Assembly (NCBI GenBank): GCA_903832635.1
Contig: CAILCF010000003.1
Location: forward strand, 1-64,000
Reading direction: 5' to 3'
Origin: an uncultured bacterium
Lineage (GTDB): Bacteria > Patescibacteriota > Saccharimonadia > Saccharimonadales > Saccharimonadaceae
Length of the DNA stretch: 64,000 nucleotides
In this document: positions 15,910 through 23,838 of the stretch, one piece after another
How the letters are laid out: each line of letters begins with the position of its first letter
Numbering within the stretch: the first letter of the stretch is position 1
The notes under the pieces: model-generated
What the model was told of the DNA's origin: nothing
What the model saw: only the letters and a program-made list of their open reading frames with translations
Databases searched by the model: none
Translations under genes and position numbers: made by a program

Positions 15910-17112
15910 ATGCCTGAATTAAAACCAAGCGATATACAAACATTTGCCAGCATAAAAGTCGTGGGAGTTGGCGGAGCGGGTGGTTCAGCAGTTAATAGAA
16001 TGAAAGATGCCGGTTTGGCTGGTGTGCAGTTTATTGCTATGAATACGGACGCACAAGCCTTACATAACAGTAAAGCTGACATAAAACTACATCTGGGTGG
16101 AACAACAACTAGCGGTCTTGGCGCCGGTGCAGACCCATCAATTGGTGAAGCAGCTGCCAATGAATCGCGAGATGAGATTCGTGATGTATTAACTGGGGCG
16201 GATATGGCTTTTGTTACTATTGGCGCAGGTGGTGGAACTGGTAGCGGCGCTGGCTATATTGTTGCCGAAATTGCACGCGAACTTGGTGTGTTGGTTGTTG
16301 GTGTTGCTACCAAACCCTTTAGTTTCGAAGGTGAAAAACGTCGTCAAAATGCTGAATGGGCGATTACTCAACTTGGTAAACATGTTGATACATTAATCAC
16401 AATTCCAAATGATCGACTGCTTCAAACGATTGATCGACGAACACCACTTTTAGAAACATTCAAAATTGCGGATGATGTTTTACGTCAGGGCGTACAAGGT
16501 ATTTCTGAGCTAATTACCGAACACGGTTTAATTAACCTGGACTTTGCAGACGTACGGGCGATTATGAGTAATGCCGGTTCGGCACTTATGGGTATTGGAC
16601 GCGCAAGTGGTGATAACCGTGCTGTCCAAGCAGCTCAACAAGCAATCGAGTCTCCGCTAATTGAAGTTTCAATTGATGGTGCCAAAGGTGTACTATTCAA
16701 TGTCACCGGTGGATATGATATGAGTATGAGTGAAATTCAAGAGGCAGCCGAGATTATTACTAGTGCTGTTTCACCTGATGCGAATATTATTTTCGGTGCA
16801 ACCTTAAAGGCTGAAATGGAAGATGAGTTGATTATAACCGTAATTGCAACTGGGTTTGATTCGGCATATTTCCACTCAAAAACTGCTAGTCTTGGTGAAA
16901 CCAAAAATGAACAAGACGATAATCCACAAGTTTCCGATGAAACGGTTGGTGGAATAAATTTAGATCTTGATCACAGTGAGTCCGCTACAATATTTGCGGA
17001 TGAGAATTCGGAAGATATATGGAATCAACCAAACGATGACGATGATGAATCAGACACTCCGGCATTTTTACGAAGACGTAAAAAGAACAAAAAATCGCAC
17101 GATAAGGAGTAG
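15910..17112 (+). CDS. ftsZ: Cell division GTPase FtsZ
   Basis: 400 aa. GVGGAGGSAVNRM near residue 20 and the tubulin signature GAGGGTGSGAGYI near 103 mark the GTP-binding domain; the synergy-loop domain follows to about 320. An acidic linker leads to TPAFLRRRKK at the C-terminus, which resembles the FtsA-binding tail. Ribosome binding site TGGAGTG lies about 10 nt before ATG. A TGTTATACT extended -10 near 15868 suggests a separate short-leader transcript. Confidence 0.97.
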   Translation: MPELKPSDIQTFASIKVVGVGGAGGSAVNRMKDAGLAGVQFIAMNTDAQALHNSKADIKLHLGGTTTSGLGAGADPSIGEAAANESRDEIRDVLTGADMAFVTIGAGGGTGSGAGYIVAEIARELGVLVVGVATKPFSFEGEKRRQNAEWAITQLGKHVDTLITIPNDRLLQTIDRRTPLLETFKIADDVLRQGVQGISELITEHGLINLDFADVRAIMSNAGSALMGIGRASGDNRAVQAAQQAIESPLIEVSIDGAKGVLFNVTGGYDMSMSEIQEAAEIITSAVSPDANIIFGATLKAEMEDELIITVIATGFDSAYFHSKTASLGETKNEQDDNPQVSDETVGGINLDLDHSESATIFADENSEDIWNQPNDDDDESDTPAFLRRRKKNKKSHDKE

Positions 17113-17117
17113 ATCCA

Positions 17118-17582
17118 ATGCCAAAGTACAATATCGGTGACAGTCGAGTAATTGAGTCACGCGAAGTAAGTGATGGGGTTACAATCCGACGGCGTCGAGA
17201 ATCTCCTGATGGTAAAAGGTTTACGACATACGAAAGAATTGAGCGACCGAACTTGGCAGTTATTAAAAAAAGCGGAGTCAGGGAATTATTCGATCGTGAT
17301 AAATTATCAATTGCAATAAAGCGTTCAGTTGGTAAGTTTTTTGTATCCGAAGTAGAAATTGAAGAGATGATTGCCGAAATCGAGGATTCACTTTATGCAA
17401 TCGGGGAAAATGAAATCACTTCAAAACAAATTGGCGATATAGTTTTAGACGAACTACTTAAACGTAACGAGGTTGCCTACGTAAGGTTTTCAAGTGTTTA
17501 TCACAAATTTAAAACATTGGATGATTTCGTGAAAATACTCGAACAAAGAACGAATAAAAAAATTAACACCGAGATTAACTAA
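17118..17582 (+). CDS. nrdR: NrdR-like repressor without zinc-ribbon cysteines
   Basis: 154 aa. After a changed N-terminus the protein follows NrdR closely: SRVIESREVSDGVTIRRRRES, then RFTTYERIERP, then an ATP-cone domain (VIKKSGVRELFDRDKLSIAIKRS..., about 49-139). Normal NrdR has CPxC at residues 3-6 and RECxxC near 31-34; here all four cysteines are gone (MPKYNIGDSR and RESPDGKRF). NrdR senses dATP/ATP through the cone and represses ribonucleotide reductase genes. Whether a zinc-less ribbon still binds NrdR boxes is unclear. Five bases after ftsZ. Confidence 0.88.
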   Translation: MPKYNIGDSRVIESREVSDGVTIRRRRESPDGKRFTTYERIERPNLAVIKKSGVRELFDRDKLSIAIKRSVGKFFVSEVEIEEMIAEIEDSLYAIGENEITSKQIGDIVLDELLKRNEVAYVRFSSVYHKFKTLDDFVKILEQRTNKKINTEIN

Positions 17583-17842
17583 TGCGTGTTGTTGTACTTT
17601 ACAGAGATAATACCGATTATGCACGCACGGTTATTGAATTTCTTCATGACTTTGAACATCAAACAGGACATAGTTTAGAGATATTGGACCCGGACTCCCC
17701 AGAAGGTATGCTTTTTTGTGATACTTATGGGATTTTTGACTTCCCAACATTAATCGCTACCACCGAAGACGGTGTTATGCAAAATACCTGGAATGGATTA
17801 CCGTTACCTACTATTAGTGAGCTAAGTTACTACGTCCAATAA
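17582..17842 (+). CDS. Thioredoxin-fold-like small protein without CxxC
   Basis: 86 aa. Beta-alpha-beta start MRVVVLYRDNTDYARTVIEFLHDFE, then LEILDPDSPEG, then YGIFDFPTLIATTEDG, which fits the thioredoxin pattern of a cis-Pro loop (FPT) before strand beta-3. No CxxC is present; a lone Cys is at about residue 47. It is therefore unlikely to be a classical disulfide oxidoreductase. Its ATG overlaps the nrdR stop by one base, so the two are coupled. Function unknown. Confidence 0.65.
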   Translation: MRVVVLYRDNTDYARTVIEFLHDFEHQTGHSLEILDPDSPEGMLFCDTYGIFDFPTLIATTEDGVMQNTWNGLPLPTISELSYYVQ

Positions 17843-17847
17843 AATAT

Positions 17848-17876
17848 TTGTCATAATCCAGATAAACAGATATAAT
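17848..17876 (+). promoter_or_regulatory. ileS promoter
   Basis: TTGTCA (17848-17853), exactly 17 nt, TATAAT (17871-17876). Transcription should start near 17883, giving a leader of about 220 nt that holds the T-box. Confidence 0.8.
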
Positions 17877-17882
17877 AACTAG

Positions 17883-18070
17883 CCAGAACGTCCTTATATA
17901 AGGTGAGTGGCTATCAACCGCGAATGTTTTTCGGAAGAAATCAAATATGAGATTAGAACCGAACGGAAATCGTCCCGAAATGACGAAAAATAAGCGCTAA
18001 AAAGAATCTCTTTTTGGAAACTGGATGGTACCGTCCGCCGCAGCTTTTGCAAAGGTGGATTCCAGTGACT
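17883..18070 (+). ncRNA. T-box leader of ileS, ultra-short stem I type
   Basis: The T-box core is CTGGATGGTACCGTCCG around 18021-18037: GGA and TCC flank the bulge TGGTACCG whose TGG would pair with the tRNA NCCA end. Stem I is very short: GTGG and CCGC (about 17907-17921) enclose a loop with ATC (17913-17915), an isoleucine codon. A stem III-like hairpin AAAAAGA-ATC-TCTTTTT lies at 17999-18015. An alternative pairing ACTGGA/TCCAGT (18020-18066) would break the T-box helix. No T-tract follows, so translational control is more likely than termination. Ultra-short stem I ileS T-boxes with translational output are known from Actinobacteria. Confidence 0.85.
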
Positions 18071-18104
18071 AAATGGGGATTTTTGTTAACTTGAAAGGTA
18101 GACA

Positions 18105-20972
18105 ATGCAATTTACATCAGGAACTAGGCGACGAGCAGTAGAATACGAAAAAGATCTTGTGACAAAATGGAAACAGAACAAGACTTTTGAAAAATCGGTA
18201 GATTTTAGACCGGCTGATAACTCATATGTTTTTTATGATGGGCCACCTTTTATCAGTGGCTCACCTCATTACGGTACATTGTTACCAAGTATCGTCAAAG
18301 ATGCAATTCCTCGTTATCAGACCATGAAAGGCAAGCGAGTTGAGCGTGTTTGGGGCTGGGATTGTCACGGTCTACCGGCAGAAAATTTCGTTGAAAAAAA
18401 ACTTGGGATTAAAGACAGGCATGAAATTGGTACAAAAATAAGTTTAGCTGACTATATTACCACTATTCGTGAAAGTTTGATCCAAACCAGCAATGAGTGG
18501 GAAGATACGGTTAATCGTATTGGTCGTTGGGTAGATTTCGATGGTGGTTATAGAACCATGGATAAAGACTACATGGAGTCTGTATGGTGGGCCTTTAAAG
18601 AGCTCTACGATAAAGGCAAGATTTACGAAGGTGAAAAAGTTTTAATGTATGACACACAGTGGGCAACACCTTTGTCAAAAGCCGAAGTAACAATGGATAC
18701 GGGTGCATATATCGAAGTTACTGACCCTAGTATTTATGTGGAATTTAATTTAAAAGACGAAGACGCGAAACTCTTAGTATGGACAACAACTCCATGGACT
18801 TTGCCTGCAAATACAGCAATTGCCATTAATAATGATATGAATTATGTTGAGGTCGAACTTAATGATGGTAATAAATTTATTCTGTCTGAAAATTCACTCG
18901 ATACGGTTTTAACAGATGAAAAACATAATTTAATAGTTTACAAAATCATAAGGAATATAAAAGGCGAGGATTTGGTTGGGAAATTATATGAACCTTTATT
19001 TGGTGATCGTGGTAAAAACGCACAAAAAATTTGGTCAGCCGATTTTGTTACAACCGATTCCGGAACGGGGATAGTTCATATTGCACCAGCATATGGTGAA
19101 GATGATTTTATTTTGGGTCAAGAAAACAAAATCCCAGTTGTTCATGTTCTTGACGAATATGGTAAATTCACTGAAACCGAATGGAAGGGTGAAGATGTTT
19201 GGGAAATAAATAAAACGATAGCTAGAACATTAAAAGACCGTGGTATAGTCTGGAAAATTGAATACATCCAACACGAATATCCGCATAATCCCAGGACAGG
19301 CAACCGCTTGATGTACCGAGCACATCCTAGTTGGTTTTTTGATATTGATGGTCAACGCACGCAGATGCTAGCAGAGAATTCACAGCATATTAATTGGTTC
19401 CCTGAATATATTAAACATGGTCGTTTTGAGAAAACAATTGAAACAGCGCCTGACTGGAACTTGTCTCGTGATCGTTTCTGGGCTACGGCAATGCCTGTTT
19501 GGAAAGGAATTGATTCAAAGGGTAAAGAACATATCAAAGTTGTTGGCAGTTATGCTGAATTGAAGGAACTTAGTGGAGTTGAACTTGAGGACTATCATCG
19601 CCCATGGATAGATGACGTAAAGTTTGAAATTGACGGCATAAAATACCAGAGAATCGACAAGGTTTTAGATTGCTGGTTTGAAAGCGGAAGCATGCCATTT
19701 GCACAGTTCCATTATCCATTTGAAAATGTAAAAAAATTTGAAGAAAACTTCCCAGGTGATTTTATAGTCGAATACGTAGGACAGGTGCGAGCATGGTTTT
19801 ATTATGTACACGCCGTTAGTGTCGGTCTGTTTGGTCATAATGCCTACAAGAATGTCATTGTAACTGGGACTATCGCCGGTAATGACGGTCGAAAAATGAG
19901 TAAAAGTTATGGTAATTTTACCGACCCTAACGAGTTAATGGACCAATTCAGTGCAGATAGTTTGCGGTATTTATTGCTATCCAGCCCATTACTAAACGGT
20001 GAAGATTATAGTTTGCAAAACAAAGACGTCAGCGATATTGCCAGAAAACTTAGCATGATATGGAATATGTATGATTTTTTCACAATGTATGCCGAAGTTG
20101 ATAAGTGGGAATTCAATGGCGAAATAGTTGACCCAACCGAACACCTCGACACACCACTGGACCTATGGATAGTCAGTCGTGTACACCAACTGGTTGCCGA
20201 AGTTGAAAAAAATATGGATCTTTACGATATCCCTAATGCGATGAAGCCGATTTTGCCATTTATCGAAGATGCCAGTAACTGGTATGTCAGACGCAGTCGT
20301 AGACGCTTCTGGAAAGCTGGAGACGATGCCGACAAAAATAACGCCTATTCAACCCTGCATTATGTTTTAGTGCACCTAAGTATGGTATTAGCGCCATTTA
20401 CACCGTTTTTGGCAGAAGAACTTTATCAAAAAATGACGGGTGGTGAAAGTGTTCATCTGTTAGACTGGCCAAAAGTAGGTCATATTAATGAACTTGTCGT
20501 TAATGAAATGGAACAAGTTCGTGATTTTGTTAACCAGGGGTTAAGCATTCGTGCCAAAGAGCATCAAAAAGTACGCCAGCCACTTGCTAGCGTTACGATA
20601 CCGAAAATTGGAAACTTTGTTGATTTTGATAGCATATTGCGGGAAGAGCTGAATGTTAAAAAAGTTAGAATTGGTGATAAATTTGAACTTGATATGGTGA
20701 TAACGCCCGAACTAAAGAGCGAAGGTATTGCCCGCGAAGTAATTCGGCACATTCAAAGTGCCCGAAAAAATGCAGGACTTAATATTGATGACCGGATAGA
20801 ATTGTCACTTATAACGAATAATAATGAATTAGAAAAATCTATTAAAACCCACATCAAGATAATCACAGACGAGACACTAGCAATAAAATTCTCTAAATCT
20901 AATCATTTGAGTTATAGCGTAGATGTCAAGATTGACGACTTTGATTTGAAAATATTACTTCAAAAGGCATAA
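18105..20972 (+). CDS. ileS: Isoleucyl-tRNA synthetase (eukaryote-like type)
   Basis: 955 aa, class I. The HIGH motif appears as HYGT (residues 55-58, in SGSPHYGTLLP) and the KMSKS loop as GRKMSKSYGNF near 600. The CP1 editing domain (about 200-400) includes VWTTTPWTLPANTA and GTGIVHIAPAYGEDD. No C-terminal zinc-finger is seen. Features match the type 2 IleRS clade shared with eukaryotes, many of which resist mupirocin; resistance here is untested. Controlled by the T-box upstream; AAAGGTAG precedes the ATG. Confidence 0.95.
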   Translation: MQFTSGTRRRAVEYEKDLVTKWKQNKTFEKSVDFRPADNSYVFYDGPPFISGSPHYGTLLPSIVKDAIPRYQTMKGKRVERVWGWDCHGLPAENFVEKKLGIKDRHEIGTKISLADYITTIRESLIQTSNEWEDTVNRIGRWVDFDGGYRTMDKDYMESVWWAFKELYDKGKIYEGEKVLMYDTQWATPLSKAEVTMDTGAYIEVTDPSIYVEFNLKDEDAKLLVWTTTPWTLPANTAIAINNDMNYVEVELNDGNKFILSENSLDTVLTDEKHNLIVYKIIRNIKGEDLVGKLYEPLFGDRGKNAQKIWSADFVTTDSGTGIVHIAPAYGEDDFILGQENKIPVVHVLDEYGKFTETEWKGEDVWEINKTIARTLKDRGIVWKIEYIQHEYPHNPRTGNRLMYRAHPSWFFDIDGQRTQMLAENSQHINWFPEYIKHGRFEKTIETAPDWNLSRDRFWATAMPVWKGIDSKGKEHIKVVGSYAELKELSGVELEDYHRPWIDDVKFEIDGIKYQRIDKVLDCWFESGSMPFAQFHYPFENVKKFEENFPGDFIVEYVGQVRAWFYYVHAVSVGLFGHNAYKNVIVTGTIAGNDGRKMSKSYGNFTDPNELMDQFSADSLRYLLLSSPLLNGEDYSLQNKDVSDIARKLSMIWNMYDFFTMYAEVDKWEFNGEIVDPTEHLDTPLDLWIVSRVHQLVAEVEKNMDLYDIPNAMKPILPFIEDASNWYVRRSRRRFWKAGDDADKNNAYSTLHYVLVHLSMVLAPFTPFLAEELYQKMTGGESVHLLDWPKVGHINELVVNEMEQVRDFVNQGLSIRAKEHQKVRQPLASVTIPKIGNFVDFDSILREELNVKKVRIGDKFELDMVITPELKSEGIAREVIRHIQSARKNAGLNIDDRIELSLITNNNELEKSIKTHIKIITDETLAIKFSKSNHLSYSVDVKIDDFDLKILLQKA

Positions 20973-20999
20973 TCATTAACTACAAACAGAGGTGGGTAG

Positions 21000-21028
21000 T
21001 TGACTATTATTTCCGATTATGCTAAAAT
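21000..21028 (+). promoter_or_regulatory. Promoter of the acidic small protein gene
   Basis: TTGACT (21000-21005), exactly 17 nt, TAAAAT (21023-21028) preceded by TGC. Leader about 20 nt with TTAAGGA before the ATG at 21055. Confidence 0.7.
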
Positions 21029-21054
21029 AAGGTGATTAAGGAATAAACATAAAA

Positions 21055-21246
21055 ATGTCTGAACTTAACTACCTACAATTTCAACCAATCGATCCGTCCT
21101 CTTATGACATGCCGGAAGAGCATCGCCATCAAGACGAAATTGTCTTAGATGACGGAATTGACGAAGAGCAACTGGATCAGTATTGGGACCAAGTCGTTGA
21201 AGACATACATAAAGACCCGGATTGGTTCACTTTTAGTGATGAATAA
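21055..21246 (+). CDS. Small acidic hypothetical protein
   Basis: 63 aa, very acidic (19 Asp or Glu), no membrane segment. QDEIVLDDGIDEEQLDQYWDQVVEDIHKDPDW suggests helices with conserved aromatic positions. Good promoter and a ribosome binding site support it as a real gene. It lies 16 nt before a metallopeptidase gene that has its own -10. Not recognised; an acidic inhibitor or adaptor of the neighbouring peptidase is possible but unproven. Confidence 0.65.
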   Translation: MSELNYLQFQPIDPSSYDMPEEHRHQDEIVLDDGIDEEQLDQYWDQVVEDIHKDPDWFTFSDE

Positions 21247-21262
21247 AAGCTATAATTAATAT

Positions 21263-21634
21263 ATGACTGACGCAGAATTTGACGAATTAATTACCAGGGC
21301 AATGAACGAATTGCCCCAAAAATATATTAAAGGATTGCAAAATGTAGCGATTGTAATGGCTGACGAACCAACGCCAGTACAGATGCAAAAGATGAAAATT
21401 GATGGTAAACACCTTTTATTGGGTCTTTACGAAGGGATTCCACTGACCCAACGGGGATCTAATTATACCTTCGTACTTCCGGATAAAATCACCCTTTTTA
21501 AATATTCAATCATAGCAGTATCACGCGACGATGAACAATTATTCGAGCAGATAAAAAGAACACTGTGGCATGAAATTGCGCATTATTATGGCTTGAATCA
21601 TAAAAGAATCGATGAAATTCAAAACAAAAAATAG
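21263..21634 (+). CDS. Zincin-like metallopeptidase (PF06262-type)
   Basis: 123 aa. HEIAHYYGLNHKRIDE near residue 102 is an extended HExxHxxGxxH metzincin-like motif, the mark of the small metallopeptidases of PF06262. The N-terminal half (FDELITRAMNELPQKYIKGLQNVAIVMADEP) also fits this family. No signal peptide, so cytosolic. Protein targets are unknown. TATAAT (21251-21256) ends six bases before the ATG. Confidence 0.82.
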   Translation: MTDAEFDELITRAMNELPQKYIKGLQNVAIVMADEPTPVQMQKMKIDGKHLLLGLYEGIPLTQRGSNYTFVLPDKITLFKYSIIAVSRDDEQLFEQIKRTLWHEIAHYYGLNHKRIDEIQNKK

Positions 21635-21683
21635 TTTTCCGGGTCTCGCTTTTTATCCATAAGTGCTTTATATTAGTATCATC

Positions 21684-22586
21684 GTGAAAGCGAAAACAAA
21701 AATCAGTAAAAAAAATAAGTTTCCGACTATTAGACGAGTCAATGACGCCTTTAAATTAGCGTTTGTACCGCATAAAAAGAACGGATTTCGACCACATTTA
21801 ATCAGGTATTACGGAATTATCGCTATTATATTTGTTGTAGTGGGGCTTCAATTTGGATATAACGGTGCTAAAACCGGAAATGTATTGGGCGTTGAATCGA
21901 ACATTACAATTACTTCACTATTTAATCAAACAAATGTTTATCGACATGAAAAAGGCGTCGGTCAATTAAAACTCAACGACAAGCTCGATAAAGCAGCGTA
22001 TTTAAAAGCTCAAGATATGTTTGCAAAACAATATTGGGCTCATAATTCTCCTGATGGAATACAGCCTTGGAAGTGGTTTGCGGATGTCGGATATAATTAT
22101 GACGAAGCCGGTGAGAATTTAGCTAAAAACTTTTCAACGACTAACGGAGTTATGACTGCTTGGATAGAATCACCAACACACAAGGCAAATATTTTAAAAA
22201 GCAGCTATCAAGACGTTGGATTTGCTGTTGTAAGTGGGATATTAGATAAAAAACCGGCTACTTTAGTAGTCGCATTGTACGCAAGTCCAGCCAATAATGC
22301 AGTATCAAGTGCAAGTACGGCTGTTTCTGAATCGTCGGATACCAACCAACCCAATATTCTGACACAATTTGCCGTGGCGGCTCAATCGATAACACCGGCT
22401 GTCATGTGGGGGCTACTAATTTTGCTATTTGCTGTTGCGGTGTCGGTCGTGACTCACACAAACCGCTCAAAGTTAACCAGAACTCTTCGCAGATCATGGT
22501 ATCGTCACCATGCAATTTATAAAGCAGTCGGCTTTTTGGCGTTGGGTTTATTAATCGTATATCTATATGGTGGCGGACAGATTTAG
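21684..22586 (+). CDS. Membrane-anchored CAP (SCP/PR-1) domain protein
   Basis: 300 aa from the GTG at 21684, placed nine bases after a TATATT box (an earlier GTG at 21663 lies inside the promoter). Basic N-terminus, membrane helix YYGIIAIIFVVVGLQFGYN (about 42-60), then a CAP domain (about 75-195) with WAHNSPDG, AGENLA and AWIESPTHKANIL. Two further hydrophobic segments near the C-terminus (about 238-258 and 280-296) would hold it in the membrane. CAP domains occur in secreted bacterial and eukaryotic proteins; here the activity is unknown. Likely surface-exposed. Confidence 0.85.
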   Translation: MKAKTKISKKNKFPTIRRVNDAFKLAFVPHKKNGFRPHLIRYYGIIAIIFVVVGLQFGYNGAKTGNVLGVESNITITSLFNQTNVYRHEKGVGQLKLNDKLDKAAYLKAQDMFAKQYWAHNSPDGIQPWKWFADVGYNYDEAGENLAKNFSTTNGVMTAWIESPTHKANILKSSYQDVGFAVVSGILDKKPATLVVALYASPANNAVSSASTAVSESSDTNQPNILTQFAVAAQSITPAVMWGLLILLFAVAVSVVTHTNRSKLTRTLRRSWYRHHAIYKAVGFLALGLLIVYLYGGGQI

Positions 22587-22602
22587 ATTATTATAATGTT
22601 CG

Positions 22603-22631
22603 TTGCATAAGAAGCTCACATCTGTTATAAT
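22603..22631 (+). promoter_or_regulatory. rplU promoter
   Basis: TTGCAT (22603-22608), exactly 17 nt, TATAAT (22626-22631) with an extended TG. Leader about 31 nt ending in TAAGGAATTTTAA before the ATG. Confidence 0.8.
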
Positions 22632-22668
22632 CTGCAGTTGATTGAATATAAAATATAAGGAATTTTAA

Positions 22669-22977
22669 ATGGTAAAAGCAGTTGTTAAAATTGGCGGAAA
22701 ACAATTCATCGTTTCTGAAAAAGATACTCTATTAGTTGATTTGCTACCCGAGGGTACAAAGAAATTAGAACTTGACGCGTTACTCATAATTGATGGCGAT
22801 AATACTCAGGTTGGAAAACCAATCGTCAAAGGCGTAAAGGTATCGGCAAAAGTTCTTGAGGATTTTGTAAAAGGTGAAAAAATCCGAGTAATCCGATATA
22901 AAGCAAAAAAACGCGTTCACAAAGAGAACGGTCATCGTCAAAAGTACAGTAAAATCCAGATAATTTCAATAAAATAA
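22669..22977 (+). CDS. rplU: 50S ribosomal protein L21
   Basis: 102 aa. VVKIGGKQFIVSEKDTLLVDLLP at the N-terminus and VKVSAKVLEDFVKGEKIRVIRYKAKKRVHKENGHRQKY at the C-terminus are the L21 signature. In most bacteria rplU is next to rpmA; here rpmA lies 31 kb away on the other strand. Single-gene transcript with its own promoter and terminator. Confidence 0.95.
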   Translation: MVKAVVKIGGKQFIVSEKDTLLVDLLPEGTKKLELDALLIIDGDNTQVGKPIVKGVKVSAKVLEDFVKGEKIRVIRYKAKKRVHKENGHRQKYSKIQIISIK

Positions 22978-22996
22978 TCTTAATTTAGCAAAGAGA

Positions 22997-23021
22997 ATTC
23001 CCGTTAAGACTCGGGGATTTT
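22997..23021 (+). terminator. rplU terminator
   Basis: ATTCCCG (22997-23003) pairs with CGGGGAT (23012-23018), followed by TTTTG. Short T-tract but well placed between rplU and parA. Confidence 0.7.
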
Positions 23022-23070
23022 GTATTTGCTCATGTTATAATGGTTTGAAAGAGAAGAGGAATATCAACAC

Positions 23071-23838
23071 GTGGCGACTGTAATTTCAGTGACTAATCAA
23101 AAAGGTGGCGTAGGTAAAACAACTACTGCTGTAAATTTAGCGTATTATATCGCAAAAACCGGTCGGAGAACGCTACTGATAGATTTTGATCCTCAGGGGA
23201 ATGCCACCAGTGGCTTGGGGATAGATAAACAGGATTTGCAACTAACAATGGCCGATGTTGTAATGGGCCAGGCTAGTCTTGACCAGGTAATTATACAAAT
23301 GTCATATAAAAACTTTTTTTTAGCCCCTTCAACTCCTCATTTGGCAGATACCGAGGTCCAATTAGCGCAGGCCGAAAAACGATTCTCACGTTTGAAAAAT
23401 GCTATTGAATCAAGCACCGCAGAATATGATGTAATAATCGTCGACAATCCACCAAGTCTAAGCCTGCTGACCGTAAATGGGATTGTTGCAGCAAAATATG
23501 TTCTAATACCCGTTCAAGTTGAGTTTTATGCACTTGAGGGGTTAGGTCAATTGCTTGAAACTATGAAACTAATCAGAAAGGGTATGAACCCAACCCTAGA
23601 ACTATTGGGAGTTTTACCTACGATGATGGATACTCGTACAACATTGGGCGGTCAGGTTTATCAAGAAATAAGAAAGCATTTTCCTGGAAAAGTTCTTGAA
23701 ACAATTATTCCTAGGAACGTTCGATTAGCCGAGGCACCAAGCCACGGTTTGCCAATCGGTGCTTACGACAAGTTTTCAAAAGGTGCACGTGCCTACAAAG
23801 CACTAACCAAGGAGGTAATAATTCGTGCCAACGTCTAA
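23071..23838 (+). CDS. parA: Chromosome partitioning ATPase ParA (Soj)
   Basis: 255 aa starting at GTG, ten bases after GAGGA. Deviant Walker A QKGGVGKTTTAVNLA (about 9-23), the LIDFDPQGNATSG motif near 39, and IIVDNPPSLSLLT near 122. A short Soj-type protein without an N-terminal DNA-binding domain. With ParB it segregates the chromosome origin. A TGTTATAAT box lies at 23033-23041. parB overlaps its end. Confidence 0.96.
   Translation: MATVISVTNQKGGVGKTTTAVNLAYYIAKTGRRTLLIDFDPQGNATSGLGIDKQDLQLTMADVVMGQASLDQVIIQMSYKNFFLAPSTPHLADTEVQLAQAEKRFSRLKNAIESSTAEYDVIIVDNPPSLSLLTVNGIVAAKYVLIPVQVEFYALEGLGQLLETMKLIRKGMNPTLELLGVLPTMMDTRTTLGGQVYQEIRKHFPGKVLETIIPRNVRLAEAPSHGLPIGAYDKFSKGARAYKALTKEVIIRANV

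Noticed and set aside
22587-22668. L21 leader as a ribosomal-protein riboregulator
   Set aside because: The leader is about 31 nt with no clear stem; nothing beyond promoter and ribosome binding site is supported.
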